Part shown: positions 35,691-46,958 of the stretch, piece by piece
How positions within the stretch are numbered: position 1 is the stretch's first letter
Layout: each line of letters starts with the position of its first letter
Assembly (NCBI GenBank): GCA_029641185.1
Contig: JAPWGK010000020.1
Location: forward strand, 620,001 to 684,000
Direction of reading: 5' to 3'
Origin: Pseudofabraea citricarpa
Lineage: Eukaryota > Ascomycota > Leotiomycetes > Helotiales > Dermateaceae
DNA length: 64,000 nt
Notes under the pieces: model-generated
The model's input: the letters and a program-made list of their open reading frames with translations, nothing else
Told to the model about the DNA's origin: nothing
Database searches by the model: none
Made by a program: the position numbers and the translations under genes

Positions 35691-38476
35691 TGGTGCGAGA
35701 GCACGCACGTAGATGAAAGTGCTCGTCTAGATCAGATGCTGGCTACTATGCATGTATGTTGTTAAGATCTGCACGGGTATCAGCCGAGTCTGGTTTTTCC
35801 AATCGCTGCCAATCTGCTGGCCTGCTTATCAGTTCGTCGTCTGTTATGTGGTCGTCCGTATTCGCAGATGCGAGTGAGTGGTAGGTTGTAAGCACGGATT
35901 CACGTGACGGTGACGAAACGGAACGAAACAGGGGTCCCAGGGAGCCTCGGCTTTCAGTAGGTCTGTTTTGCAGATGGAAACTGGTATCACCTTTTTGGCT
36001 TTGACTGTCCCTTGTCTCTTCTTACTGCATATTATAGCGGCCAGCATAAGCTCCATCTCAGTTTGAATCATGCCGGAGTAGTGGGTCTATATGGCAAAAC
36101 TTGGGCCTTGGACTGATGACTGCTTTCCTTGGATCTCATCGCAAGACGTGACTCGCGAGAAATACATGAGACGATTGATCGATTGTTCTCGGCTCTCGGC
36201 TGCAGTCACGTGGTAACATCTCAGCTAACCCGCTTTAGGCTTACTTCGCTTCCCGCTTCTGCAATCCCACAAACGACCAATTCGACTATTTCCGTACCGA
36301 AAGCACATCAAAACCTTCAGCACGAACTCCAGGACGTAACTTTGGCAATTAGTCAAAATGGCGAGTATGTGAACCTCATTCAGTAAAGGCTTAGTATCGG
36401 ACACTGACTGGAGCGTTCACAGAATCCAAGAACTCGTCTCAGCATAATCAGTCGAAGAAGGCTCACCGCAACGGGTATGCTGAATCCAATCATCCTCGAA
36501 ACCATCTGGCTGTGTTGCATCCATCTGCAGATTGGAGCTGCGCAAAAGCGCCTTGACAAGAGGAGTAGCTGACAATGCTTTTCGATAATACAGTATCAAG
36601 AAGCCAAAGACCTCCAGATATCCATCTCTCAACGGCACCGACCCCAAGTTCCGCAGAAACCACAGACATGCGCTGCACGGAACAATGAAGGCACTGGTTG
36701 GTTCTGATGCTTCCTCGACGAGAACCACAAGCTAACCGTACTTCCTTTCCTAGAAGGAGAAGGCCGAGGGAAAGCGGGATACTGCATAGAGATCATGACG
36801 AAATTTTCTTTCTAATGGGATTGGGCTGCGATCTGCTTAGCAAGGTCATGTTTCTCGGGCTTTTCTAGGGTTTTTTTCTAGGGAAATCGATGATAGGTTC
36901 AGTGCCACAAATCAACAAGAACAACCATGTCCGCGTTTCCATATTCCATCAGCAGCCTACGAACACTCCATCCCGACCACCAACTCTGCTATACGTGAAA
37001 AGTCCAATCTGGGGGAAGGCATTTGTGTGTACAGCGCTCCGAGCCATTCTCCATGCTCATTTGCTGAAGGTTTATATCTTCGTGCCAAGATCAATTTCCA
37101 AACCCCTTCATTACCAAACACCTTTTCTCTATGCTCTATGAGGCAACGGTGCATGAAGTTTGGGGTTACATTTTTTCTTTTTCGCTGGGATACTGATACG
37201 CGGTGGTGACGTTATCGTTGGGAGTGAAGAAGAGGCGAAAGCTCTCCCAGTGGAGAAGTCTTACGACCTGGAGGACAGTTTTTGAAGCAACTCCCGATGC
37301 CCATCAGCCCAGATGCCGCCTCACTTAGTAGCTACTTTGCAGCAGTGTCATAATAATTATAAATTAATTCAGATCCAAATTGAGTACCGATGATATGTAC
37401 TGCTAAAACATGATGGTGACAGTACGACTGTACGAGGTGGTGTAGCGAATTTCAGAAGAGCTGAGACATCTCCTTCTGAGGTACTTGCAATTTAACATAG
37501 ATCACAGTACAGAAGCTCATGCGGCTCAGGGGGGAAAGGGGACTTCTTCTTCTTTGGCGTCAGCATTGGACCTTGACCTCGACCAAGCCGTTGGTGTCCT
37601 TCTCGCGTAGATTTTTGCCTATAGTCTGAGCCTGTGCTCGGGAGTCGGTACGCGTACATAGATAGTTAGGTAGCTTTAGGAGGCAGTCCAGAGTCCACAG
37701 TCTCTAAGGCACTTACCGAATAATGAATGGCAGATCGTTATTGGTTTCGCCGCTTTGAACAACGAACTTAACTGTCTCCGGAACCTTTGAAAGAGTTGTA
37801 CTTGGGTGCACAAGCAAAAGAGCCTTGTCGTCCTCTTTGTTCCCATCGCCACTTTCACCTTTTACCTGCCCTCCAGCAACACCGAACAAGGTAATTAAGC
37901 CCGTTTCCTTTTGCGCGTGCCCGTATTGCCCTCGGGTTGTTCGTTGGTCGAGTCTCCATGCCAAGCTGACTCCCGCCTACCCACAGCAGCAAGCAGCCTT
38001 GACCAAAAAGCCTCCAACAGCAGCATCCTTTGACCTTTGAGGACAGCAGGTTCTGCAGGATCTCTTCGACTCTTCGTACTCATCCTTCCCGTCGCGCGTC
38101 CGTCGAGCTCTTCCTCTTCCTCTCCGTCCGACACTCGGTACCTACTCACTCCATCACGTCGTCCAGCTCGTCGCGCCCGTCCGCCCGTCGCCGCGGTTCT
38201 CTCCTGCCAGATTCCCATCAATCTAAATCAATCCTCAAACACGGGTCTGCTGGTCCGCATTAATATCTCCCTTCAAATCGTTACGAAACACCAATCAACC
38301 TCCACGGGCCATCACTCGCCCAAAGAGCCCGGTAATCGTTCTTGAACCATCATTGGTGCTTGGACATCCACTGAAGGATTAGATCTGTCGTTCTTGTTTC
38401 ACACTCCCGGAACTTCTTGGAGCCTACCCTTTTGATCTACAACTTCTACCAACAGCTTCAAAGACTACGGACTGTT
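35691..38476. other. 2.8-kb divergent intergenic region between palB and VTS1
   Basis: It holds both promoters. The right 0.6 kb (37.85-38.48 kb) looks like a long C/T-rich leader of VTS1. The middle has only short open frames. One segment at 36239-36447 has weak coding signs and is listed separately. I see nothing else. Confidence 0.5.
36239..36447 (+). other. Possible exons of an unidentified small coiled-coil protein
   Basis: Two segments, 36239-36364 and 36423-36447, join across an intron-like gap (GTATGT donor, ACTGACT branch region, CACAG acceptor) and stop at TAA. The joined end is strongly heptad-like: NLQHELQDVTLAISQNGEI, then QELVSA. The upstream boundary at 36238 is an acceptor-like TTTAG after GCTAACCC, but I cannot find a convincing first exon with ATG. 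It may be a small gene, a relic or chance. Confidence 0.25.
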
Positions 38477-40447
38477 ATGCTCAATATGTCTGCGAGCCAT
38501 CTGCCAAACCGGAACAGCACGCCTGAGTCGAACACCGTTTCTTCTCTCCGACCTCCTTCTTCTCGTGCTATCGGCGCTGGCCATCAACTTCGACAATCAG
38601 CAGACATGGCTGCCTTTTCGAGCTCTCCATCTGCGAGTCGCATCCGCCCTTCGTCCGATTTCTATGGCACGCAGCAGGGTCAGGCTCAGGCAGGCGCAGA
38701 AAATGATGCATCTGACAAGATTGCTCAACAGTGGATTGCCGACATCGATCAGTATGAGACCACTTTGGAGGAGATGGCAGCTGCAACGCTCGACCAAGAC
38801 TTCAAGGATGAATTGAGTGCTATTGAGCAGTGGTTCCGAGTCCTGAGCGAAGCCGAACGTACGGCTGCTTTGTATGCACTCCTTCAACAGACTACACAGG
38901 TGCAGATTCGTTTCTTTATCCAGGTCTTACAGCAAATGGGCAAGAATCACCCAATGTCCGGTGTTCTGTCACCCGCCAATTTTGATAAAGGTACATGTGT
39001 CTCTTCTGGAAAATTTTAATGCTTTAGACTAATGCCCTCCAGATCCCATGTCAAATCGCCTCAGCGATGCCATGAACCGACTTAGTGTCGATGGCTCACG
39101 AAATTCCTTGACTCGACCTCCCCCAACTCCGTCCACTAAAAGACATTCCGGGCTCGATCCTTCAACGATCAATGCCATGTTCCCAGATGCCGCTGCTGCC
39201 ATCGCAACGGAGAAGGCTAAGTTTACACAACAAACAGGCAACCCCCCATCTTCCAACCGGAACAGCACTGCGTATGACTCTCGCACATCGCTAGCAGCAC
39301 CAACCATCTCAGGCCCTGCGGATGGCAGTGATAACAACGGAAACCCCCCTCCATCCCCGTGGGGATCAAGGAGCAATGACCAAGCTGCACGACCAAAGTC
39401 TTCTTCTGGCCAGCCTCCAATGGGTCAATTTATGCAACCTCCAGCCTCTGCCGGTCTCCGCTCTCCTCGTACTCAGATGACAGGGTCCCAAAACCTGCAG
39501 AATACTACCATCAATGCCCCAGATAACCAAGGAGGGGATCTTCCACTCCTGTCTCCTTATAACGCTGGCAATGGCAACTGGGCATCTATGGTAAACACAC
39601 CAATGGTCCCCTCTTTCAATACGGGTAACAGTACAACACAAGCCGATATGGTGGCCAATGCTACAGCCATGAAGCTAGCTGCTCTGTCTACTGTGAACAA
39701 CCGTTTTGCTTTGGATGATGTTAGAAAATACCGTCGAGCCAGGTCAAATGAAGGACATCCTTCAAATGGCCAAGGACCACTCTCTCCAGGTCTTCCTGGG
39801 GGTAATGTACCAGGTGCTAACGTAGTGATGATCAACGAGCACGGCCAGGTATTGAGTCGAGATCAGGTCATGGCCTTGCAGGCTCAGCAAAATGCTGCGT
39901 TTGCTGGTAGACGGTCGCGCCCAAGCTCTCCGGGTCTAGCTATGCAGGGAGGTGGATTTGGGCAAATGGGATTTGCATCGCCGCAAAACAATGGTTACCT
40001 CGCGGCATATGATGGCACCTCTCCTCTGCTAAACAACGGCATGGGATCTTTAAATATTGGTCAATTCGGCATGGGAGGTGGCCACGAGGGCTACCTGTCT
40101 GATCATAGTGAGATGGCCAGAGGACGTTCACCCCGAGGTCGACGAGGCAGCTCGAAGCCACCGGAAGACCCAACTGATCCTAGTCTGCTCCAGGATATTC
40201 CTAGTTGGTTGAGAAGTCTACGTCTACACAAATACACCGACAATCTGAAAGACATGAACTGGACAGAACTGGTTGAACTTGATGAGAAGGCCCTAGAGGA
40301 AAGAGGTGTAAATGCTCTTGGTGCAAGAAGGAAGATGTTGAAAGTATTTGAGCAAGTCAAAGGTTAGTAACGGATTTCTAAATATTTGGAGAGGAGAAGC
40401 TAACACGATATCTTACAGAAGCCAAGGCTGAAGGTAAGTTAGCATGA
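38477..40447 (+). CDS. vts1: SAM-domain RNA-binding protein VTS1 (Smaug type)
   Basis: Exons 38477-38990, 39043-40362 and 40419-40447 give 620 aa. The first ATG is 38477; a second (38486) three codons on is equally possible. An N-terminal helical domain (about 70-165: [20 protein letters not shown] through [14 protein letters not shown]) is followed by a long Asn/Pro/Ser/Gly-rich disordered middle. The SAM domain is at about 550-612 ([38 protein letters not shown]). In yeast, Vts1 binds CNGG-loop hairpins in mRNAs and recruits Ccr4-Not for decay. The last exon adds only EAKAEGKLA. The GTAAGT inside it could be an alternative donor to an exon near 40496, which would change only the last residues. 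Confidence 0.92.
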
Positions 40448-41108
40448 TTGCGGGGTGAAGTTGCTATGGAGAAATGAAAGCAGCTCTTAATCTAGTGAGG
40501 AGGCTAGGCGAGGTTGGGTAGGACAAGGCGAGAGAGAACGATGGGTGCTGCAGCTAGGGAGGTATCTTCGGACTAAAGCACATTTGGCTATACAATTCAG
40601 TAGTTTGCAACAACTCAAGTTGCTTCTCAATGTTAGATATATAAGGTACCCATGTAACTGTATGGCCGTTTGGGACAACTGTACACAATAGGAATGGGCA
40701 CAATCACAAGCACATTTTGCAGATTTTATGATGATAGACTGCGAAATTCATTGGAAAGCACTCTTTGAAGAAAACACCCATCTTTTAGCTCAAATGAACT
40801 AAATTGAATCTATGAAGACTAAATGGTCCTGGTACAACAAGGGTTTTGCTGGACCCCTCCACTTACGGCGCGGCCACGTGCCAAGTTTTTGCTAAGGGAA
40901 GTAAATTTGCGCAGCGGTTCATACAGCGAGCTCCACGCAAGGCTGACAAAAGGCTGAACGAATATGGTGGGATGTAATACCAGACTCACAACACAAAACA
41001 TGCACCGTACAGACACCAATCTTTCCTACTGACTACCTCATACGTCTGGAGAGCTTCGCTGAAGCACATCCATAACGCGTAATCCTTTTTGCGGACCATA
41101 CGCCCGCA
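40448..41108. other. Intergenic region between VTS1 and TFC4
   Basis: VTS1 3' UTR followed by the TFC4 promoter. I see no gene. Confidence 0.6.
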
Positions 41109-44100
41109 ATGGCGTTCCAAGACCCATTCGACGAAAGCTACACCGGGGAGAGCATGTACCCCGATCCTGATGAAGCTTCTATGCAAACCTTCTCGTCCAC
41201 AGTAGCACCATTGGCGTTTGAGGGCGATGGCAGCTTTAATACTCTTGACAGTGCGAGGGCAGAGTTTGAAGCCTCCACTACACGACTTCGAAATTGGAGC
41301 CGTGAAGAACCAGATGATCATGACTTCTTGCACGACGTTGGCGATGGGTCAGTTTACGCGTTTGCTTTTATTCTGGAAGCTTTTCTAACCATACTCTTTC
41401 CAGTATTGACGAAGATCTTTCCGATGCCGATTCCGATTACCGTGACCTTCAAAACGACATTGTCAAATTCAAACACTCTGTGCTTGATTTCAGAGCTACA
41501 CAAAAAGGCGACGAGAGTAGCGTCAGTAGCGGCAGTAGCGATGGCGATGACTCGTCAGACCAGGAGCATATACCGCGAGGCCGGGCAGGACGCGGACGGG
41601 GTCGTGGCCGTGGCCGGGGCAGGGGCAGAGGTCGTGGTCGTGGTCGTGGTTCTGGCCGTCGCGGGGCTATCAAAGGCACGATTCGGGGTCCCAATAAACC
41701 AGCGGAGCCCACTGGAGACATAAAGCTCCGTCTCAGTAGAGCATACGGAGCTTTTATGGAGCGGCAGTATGATCAAGCTCGGGATATCCTCGAAGAAATC
41801 ATTCGTATCAATGCTGAAACCCATGAAGCCTGGGTACTTCTTGCAACAATTTTCCAGGAACTCAGCGATACTGAGAACACTTTGAAAGCTAAAATGATAG
41901 CTTGCAGTCTGCGTCCGAAAGACGTGCAATCATGGCTTCACTGTGTAAAGTTTGCTTTGGAAGAGACTGGCGACGACCGCGCCGCATACATTAGATCAGC
42001 GCAACACTGCTACTCTTCTGCTATACGTGCGAACCCAAAGAACATCGAGTCTCGAGTCGGCAAGGCAACACTGTATCTGGAGCAAGGTAATACTGGTCGA
42101 GCGATAAAGGGCTTCGAGATGGTACTAAAACTAAGTCCATACAATCTTGAAGTTCTTCGAAAGCTGGCTGAAGCACATATCGAACACGGTAGCCCCGAAT
42201 CAGCAAAGTCGTACTACGAGCAGAGCATTGCTCACTATAAGGAGTCATTAAACATGTTGGATCCACCGTTTGGATGGTCAGATATAAACGTCTATGTCGA
42301 ATTATTTGCCTCCCAGGGCCAGTATAACCCTGCGATCTTGGAACTTAAGTCTCTCAGCCGTTGGCTGCTTGGACGCGATAAGGAAACGTATTGGGACTCC
42401 ATCACGGACGATGATCGAGAGTGGGATGCTGATGATCTCCGGAGAGTATCATGTCCTGCATATGTGCCTGGTTTATTCCCAGCGTCTACGTACGGTCCAG
42501 GACTACCTCTTGAACTCCGTGTTAAATTGGGTCTATATCGCCTTCGTCTTGGCCATTTCGAAGAGGCAATGGTAAGTAGCTTGCATTCTCCCCAATCTGT
42601 GTCGTTTGCTAAAAGAAAGGTGTCTAGGTCCACTTCCAGTGCCTTGATACGTTGAAGCAATCCGGTGATGAGCTTGTCTACGATTACGCCGACCTTTTTC
42701 GAGAAGTTGCGGATGAATTGTTCGATGGCCACCATTATGACCAAGCCTTGGACTATTACAAGAGTCTAATAGATGTCACTGATTTTGACGCCGCGACACT
42801 CTATATAGCAATGGGTAGATGCCATCTTGAAAGCAGTAGATTAGGAGAGGCAGAAAGATGCTTCAACGAGGCAATAATCGCTGAGTCTTCCAACATTGAG
42901 GCTCGGATCTTCCTCGCAAAAATGTATGAAGAGCGCAACGAACAGCAACGAGCATTTGATTATGTCAACGAGGCTATGCTTCTAAAGAGAATTCCGCGGG
43001 CTCGGCCTCAGAAACAAAAACCAGGGCTCGACAAGGAACCATCACAACCGAACGATAAATCGGCTGACTCTGAAAAGACCGAAAGAAGAGGCCGTAGAAT
43101 AAAGAGGCAACAATTCAAAGTCACTGAGCCCGTGAATCCCAAGCCCCTAGATCCCGAGGCTGAACTGGCCAAGCATCTGCAACAGCAATTTGCAACGATG
43201 CGACGGACACACAAAAAAATGTCAAAGGGCCATGAGGCGTCAACTATCGCATGGTTGAAAGCAGCCAAAGATCTGGTGGATGACTTTAGAGGCTGTAAGG
43301 CTTTCTATCCATGGGATAAATATGTGCGTTTTCTAGGGTATTCCAAGGATGACATTGCAAATGCCCAGGCCACCATAGATAAGGATCTAGCAGCCATGGC
43401 GGACCGCCTTTCTCATAGTATGTACCATTTGCATTAGTGATGTTAAGTGATCTAACACAGTACAGATTTGGGAGCCGATGTTTCGGGTCAAAGTAAAGAA
43501 CCGATTGCAAGTATTCCTGCTGATTATCGTGGGGTGGAGTTCACGGCTTGGCTTGATATCTTCTTGGAATATTCACTCTGCTTGGCAAGGATCGGTAACT
43601 ATACTGGAGCGTATGAGATCTGTGAAGCAGCGAAGGATGCAACTGTCTTCTACCAATCGCGACAGGATCTTTTCGTTATCCACGTTTGTTGGTGCGGTAA
43701 GCAGTACATTCCCTGGCTCTTTTCTCATTCACTAACAGGGTTTAGCCTGCGCACTGTTAGCAGGTGACGAGGAGAAATGTGTCACTGTGGCACGTTTCTT
43801 CATGAAGGACTATCAGTTTACTACTGATTCATACAGAATGTTTGGAGCCATCAACAGGTTATGTCAAGCTCCTGTATCATGGTATAATTCCGGACCCACA
43901 CAAAAGTACATGCTTCGTCAAATAAAAGCAATGGACTATGGCCTTGTGGATAAAAGTAATGTTGGACGGTACTTCTCAGAGAAGGGTTCTTACTCTGCAC
44001 TCGATGAAAATGGCCATCTGGTCATCAATGAAGAGATGGATGTTGCACTCCTTATGCTGTATGGCTACATACTTTACACTGGAACTAGCTATTCTTATGC

Positions 44101-44568
44101 TCTGAGTATGATGGCTCTAATTATCATCATATTAGTCCATTGCTAATACCTGCCACAGATTACTTCTATCGAGCTTACGCATTAGACCCTTCTAACCCGA
44201 TCATCCATCTGTCTATTGGGCTGGCCTATATTCACTTCTCGCTTAAAAGACAGGCAGATAATCGACAGTACCTTATCCTTCAAGGCCTCGCTTTCTTGTT
44301 CCGTTATTACAACACAAGATCGCAATCAGAATCTATCGAAGAACGGCTGGAGGCACATTACAACATAGCGAGAGCCCACCATATGCTTGGTCTAACCAAT
44401 CTTGCCATGCGATACTACAAATTAGTGCTTCAAGAGGCTAGCGAAGCAACCACGGCAATTCACGAAGATATTGTTGTAGATGTTGCATATAATCTCCAGA
44501 CTATCTATACTATTGGCGGGAGCTATCGATTGGCACAGGCAATTACAGAAAGATGGCTTACGATCTGA
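41109..44568 (+). CDS. tfc4: RNA polymerase III factor TFIIIC subunit TFC4 (tau131/Sfc4)
   Basis: Six exons: 41109-41347, 41404-42571, 42628-43417, 43466-43696, 43746-44105, 44159-44568; 1065 aa. An acidic N-terminus (about 1-130) leads to an unusual Arg-Gly tract at about 137-163, a basic linker and then two TPR arrays. The first covers about 180-425 (RQYDQARDILEEIIRINAET, NIESRVGKATLYLEQGNTGRA), and the second begins near 480 (LDYYKSLIDVTDFDAATLYI). A charged hinge (about 580-640) and a third helical block follow, ending in further TPR motifs (HYNIARAHHMLGLTNLAMRY). In yeast this subunit contacts Brf1/TFIIIB and helps place the initiation factor upstream of tRNA genes. Each intron phase joins cleanly, so the gene looks intact. 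Confidence 0.93.
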
Positions 44569-45288
44569 TACCTCGAGGGAAAGCACATGAGTGGTTGTTC
44601 TAAAGTAGATTAGAGGATCTGAGCAATGGGCTTCTTTCTTAACAGATACTAAGCAGCAGAAAATGTGGGTGCTAGCTGGTTCATAGTGATGTGAGTTCTC
44701 TTATGATTTTTGTTGGTACCATTCTGACATTGTAGAAAGGCTGTACTCCCAGACTCTGGAAATCATCGTCTGCTACTAAAGTCTTGCCAAGGTGGAGATG
44801 CTCATGGCAATTCTAGCAATCAGAACATTTATGGGTGAGAGTCACTACAAAATCAGCTATTATCTATTCTATAGACATGATCATACATGCATACATCAAA
44901 ATCAATAACTAGCATGGCGTGAATGACTCTGTGTTTTAACTGCATGACCGTTGGTAATACCCGCAGTATCTTGACTGGTACTAGTTCTCGACCACGGAAA
45001 AGGATTTACTACTACAAACACAAGCAATGGCAACCATCAGTAAGCACAATGTAACGGCTAAGACTTCAAAGTTAATTTTATTCTTATTGAAAAGAAGAAA
45101 GAACAAGCACCATAATTCACACCTTGATTTGATAATGATCATATTAACCGAGCTAAGCGATATTCTAAGTATATTGGTATTCATCTCTTTCAGACAAGCT
45201 TTTGATACAAAATTGAATGGAAACAATGGCCTTGGAAGAAGAAGAATATGGCTTATCCGATTTTCGATATCAACCTAGACCAACCCAA
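44569..45288. other. Convergent intergenic region
   Basis: AT-rich DNA between the 3' ends of TFC4 and the alpha/beta hydrolase. I see no gene. Confidence 0.6.
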
Positions 45289-46171
45289 TTAAGCCTTGCT
45301 TGCCTCGGCCACAGCAACAACATCCTTGAAGATAGTCAGAAGCTCATCTGGGAAGCTGAGGTAGGGGCAGTGATCAGATTCGAGACTGTAGATAGTTGCG
45401 TCAGTTCCAAGAAGCTCGACCATGGCGTTCTGGTTGGCAATTGGGAGTGCGTTGTCAAGCTGGGTGTGGATGTATGCCTGGGGAACACCGTTGGCCCATG
45501 GCTCGTATGTGTTGCCCTCAGTGAATGCGAGAAGGGAAGTCCAGGTGCTCTGAGTGGTGTAGAGAGCAGCCTCAATAGCGCTGTCGCTGCCGTAGAAGAC
45601 ATTGGCCTGTTCAGAAGCGTTGGCAACAACAATATCACCCTGTTTCATTATTGTCAGCAAATCAATAACCGAGAGACTTTGCATTGGAACTTACCTGGAC
45701 ATCCATCCAGTACAATGGCTCGCCTCCAAGCAAATCAATCAGACTCTTGCCAATAGGAAGAACAAATGCTGCCAAGTATGCGTTGAGTAGGACACCTCCG
45801 GTCTTTCCTGCTGCAGCTCGGGTAGCTACATCCAAGCCTTCGGTAGCACTGGAGATAACAGCTCCTCCGTAGGAGTGGCCGAACAAGACAATCTCCTTTC
45901 CAGCATCAGATAGCTTCTCAAGAGTAGCTTGGAGGTTTGCGGTATCTGCGGCTAGACCGGCCGTAGAGTCTTGGCCAACAGACAAGTGAGGAACCAACTC
46001 AGACGAGTAGCCTGCAAGAGCGAGCTTTGTTCTGAAAATGTCCCATTGCTCCTTGAGGAGCCATGCACCAGGTGAAATGACAATGGTGGTGTTAGTTTCC
46101 ACTCTCTTTGTCAGGCTGGATGGCAAGGCAGCGGCGAGGCCTGCGAGGAACAGAAGGCTTTGGAAACGCAT
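45289..46171 (-). CDS. Secreted alpha/beta hydrolase
   Basis: Exons 46171-45695 and 45639-45289 give 275 aa. The frame is open 24 bp further upstream but without an ATG, and MRFQSLLFLAGLAAALPSS gives a clear signal peptide, so 46171 is the start. A likely dibasic processing site (TKR) follows. The nucleophile elbow GHSYGG (Ser100) and the catalytic histidine in SDHCPYLSFPDEL (His249) fit the AB-hydrolase fold with the usual oxyanion and acid positions. The N-terminal strand TTIVISPGAWLLKEQWDIF matches the esterase-like subgroup common in fungi, often annotated only as AB hydrolase-1. The substrate is unknown; an ester or lactone is likely by family. It is expected to be extracellular. Confidence 0.88.
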
Positions 46172-46958
46172 ATTGAAAGGCTTGATGGAGTACAAGGTAG
46201 AGACTGTGGGTGTTCGTTGGAAGATGATCGAGAGGGATGGCCCTCACAACATGGTTACCTTGGCCATAATATATGTATTTTTCAGCTGTACGACCAGGGT
46301 TTTCCAGGGACGGCCGCTTTCCTCGATCTTTCCTTGAAGCACAGTCCTCGTTTCTTGATAAGATTGAGATCTCCTATAAACGTGGGTACATGGTACAAGT
46401 GCCGGCTATCAACCGATCTTCAAGCGAGGTTTCCAACCCGGCACTTTTCACGAGAAAGGGTCTCTGCACTCCACACTATCCACATTATGCAGCGTCCGAT
46501 GTTGTCGGGAGGCCCAAGCCCTGCGACGGAAGGCTCTTTCTTGACGCCTTCCGCTTCTTCCGACCGCTCCAGCCTCTATACAGCTACTGATATACCTGTC
46601 AATTTCGGTGACAATCTCGGTCGCCTCCTTGCTTGGTGTTTCTCAGTCCCCGTGGCACGATGGCGGCGTCTGGCGGCGTGGCCCCCCTGAGTCGGCCTGG
46701 CTCGTTCCCCGGATGACAATGAACGGATCGAGCCGCATTCGACACATGGTGCCATGATCTAAGATCCAAACCAGCTGATGATCGGATTGACTGACAGGTA
46801 TAACGTAACATTGATAGCGAGTGCCAGAGGCACCAGAGGTCCCAGCGGCTCGGCTGCCTATAACATAGCCCAGTTATAGGATTATTCAATACTTTACCAA
46901 AGGGAGACAGCCCTATTTCAGACGAGCAATCTTCGGACAAAGGACTTGACGCTTTCTC
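46172..46958. other. Intergenic region upstream of the hydrolase
   Basis: Promoter of the hydrolase and 3' flank of the DUF6536-like gene. Open frames here are short and unsupported. Confidence 0.55.

Noticed and set aside
36417..36728. 103-codon minus-strand frame in the palB-VTS1 spacer
   Set aside because: It has no ATG at its start and no recognisable domain; an overlapping frame looks equally plausible, so neither is supported.
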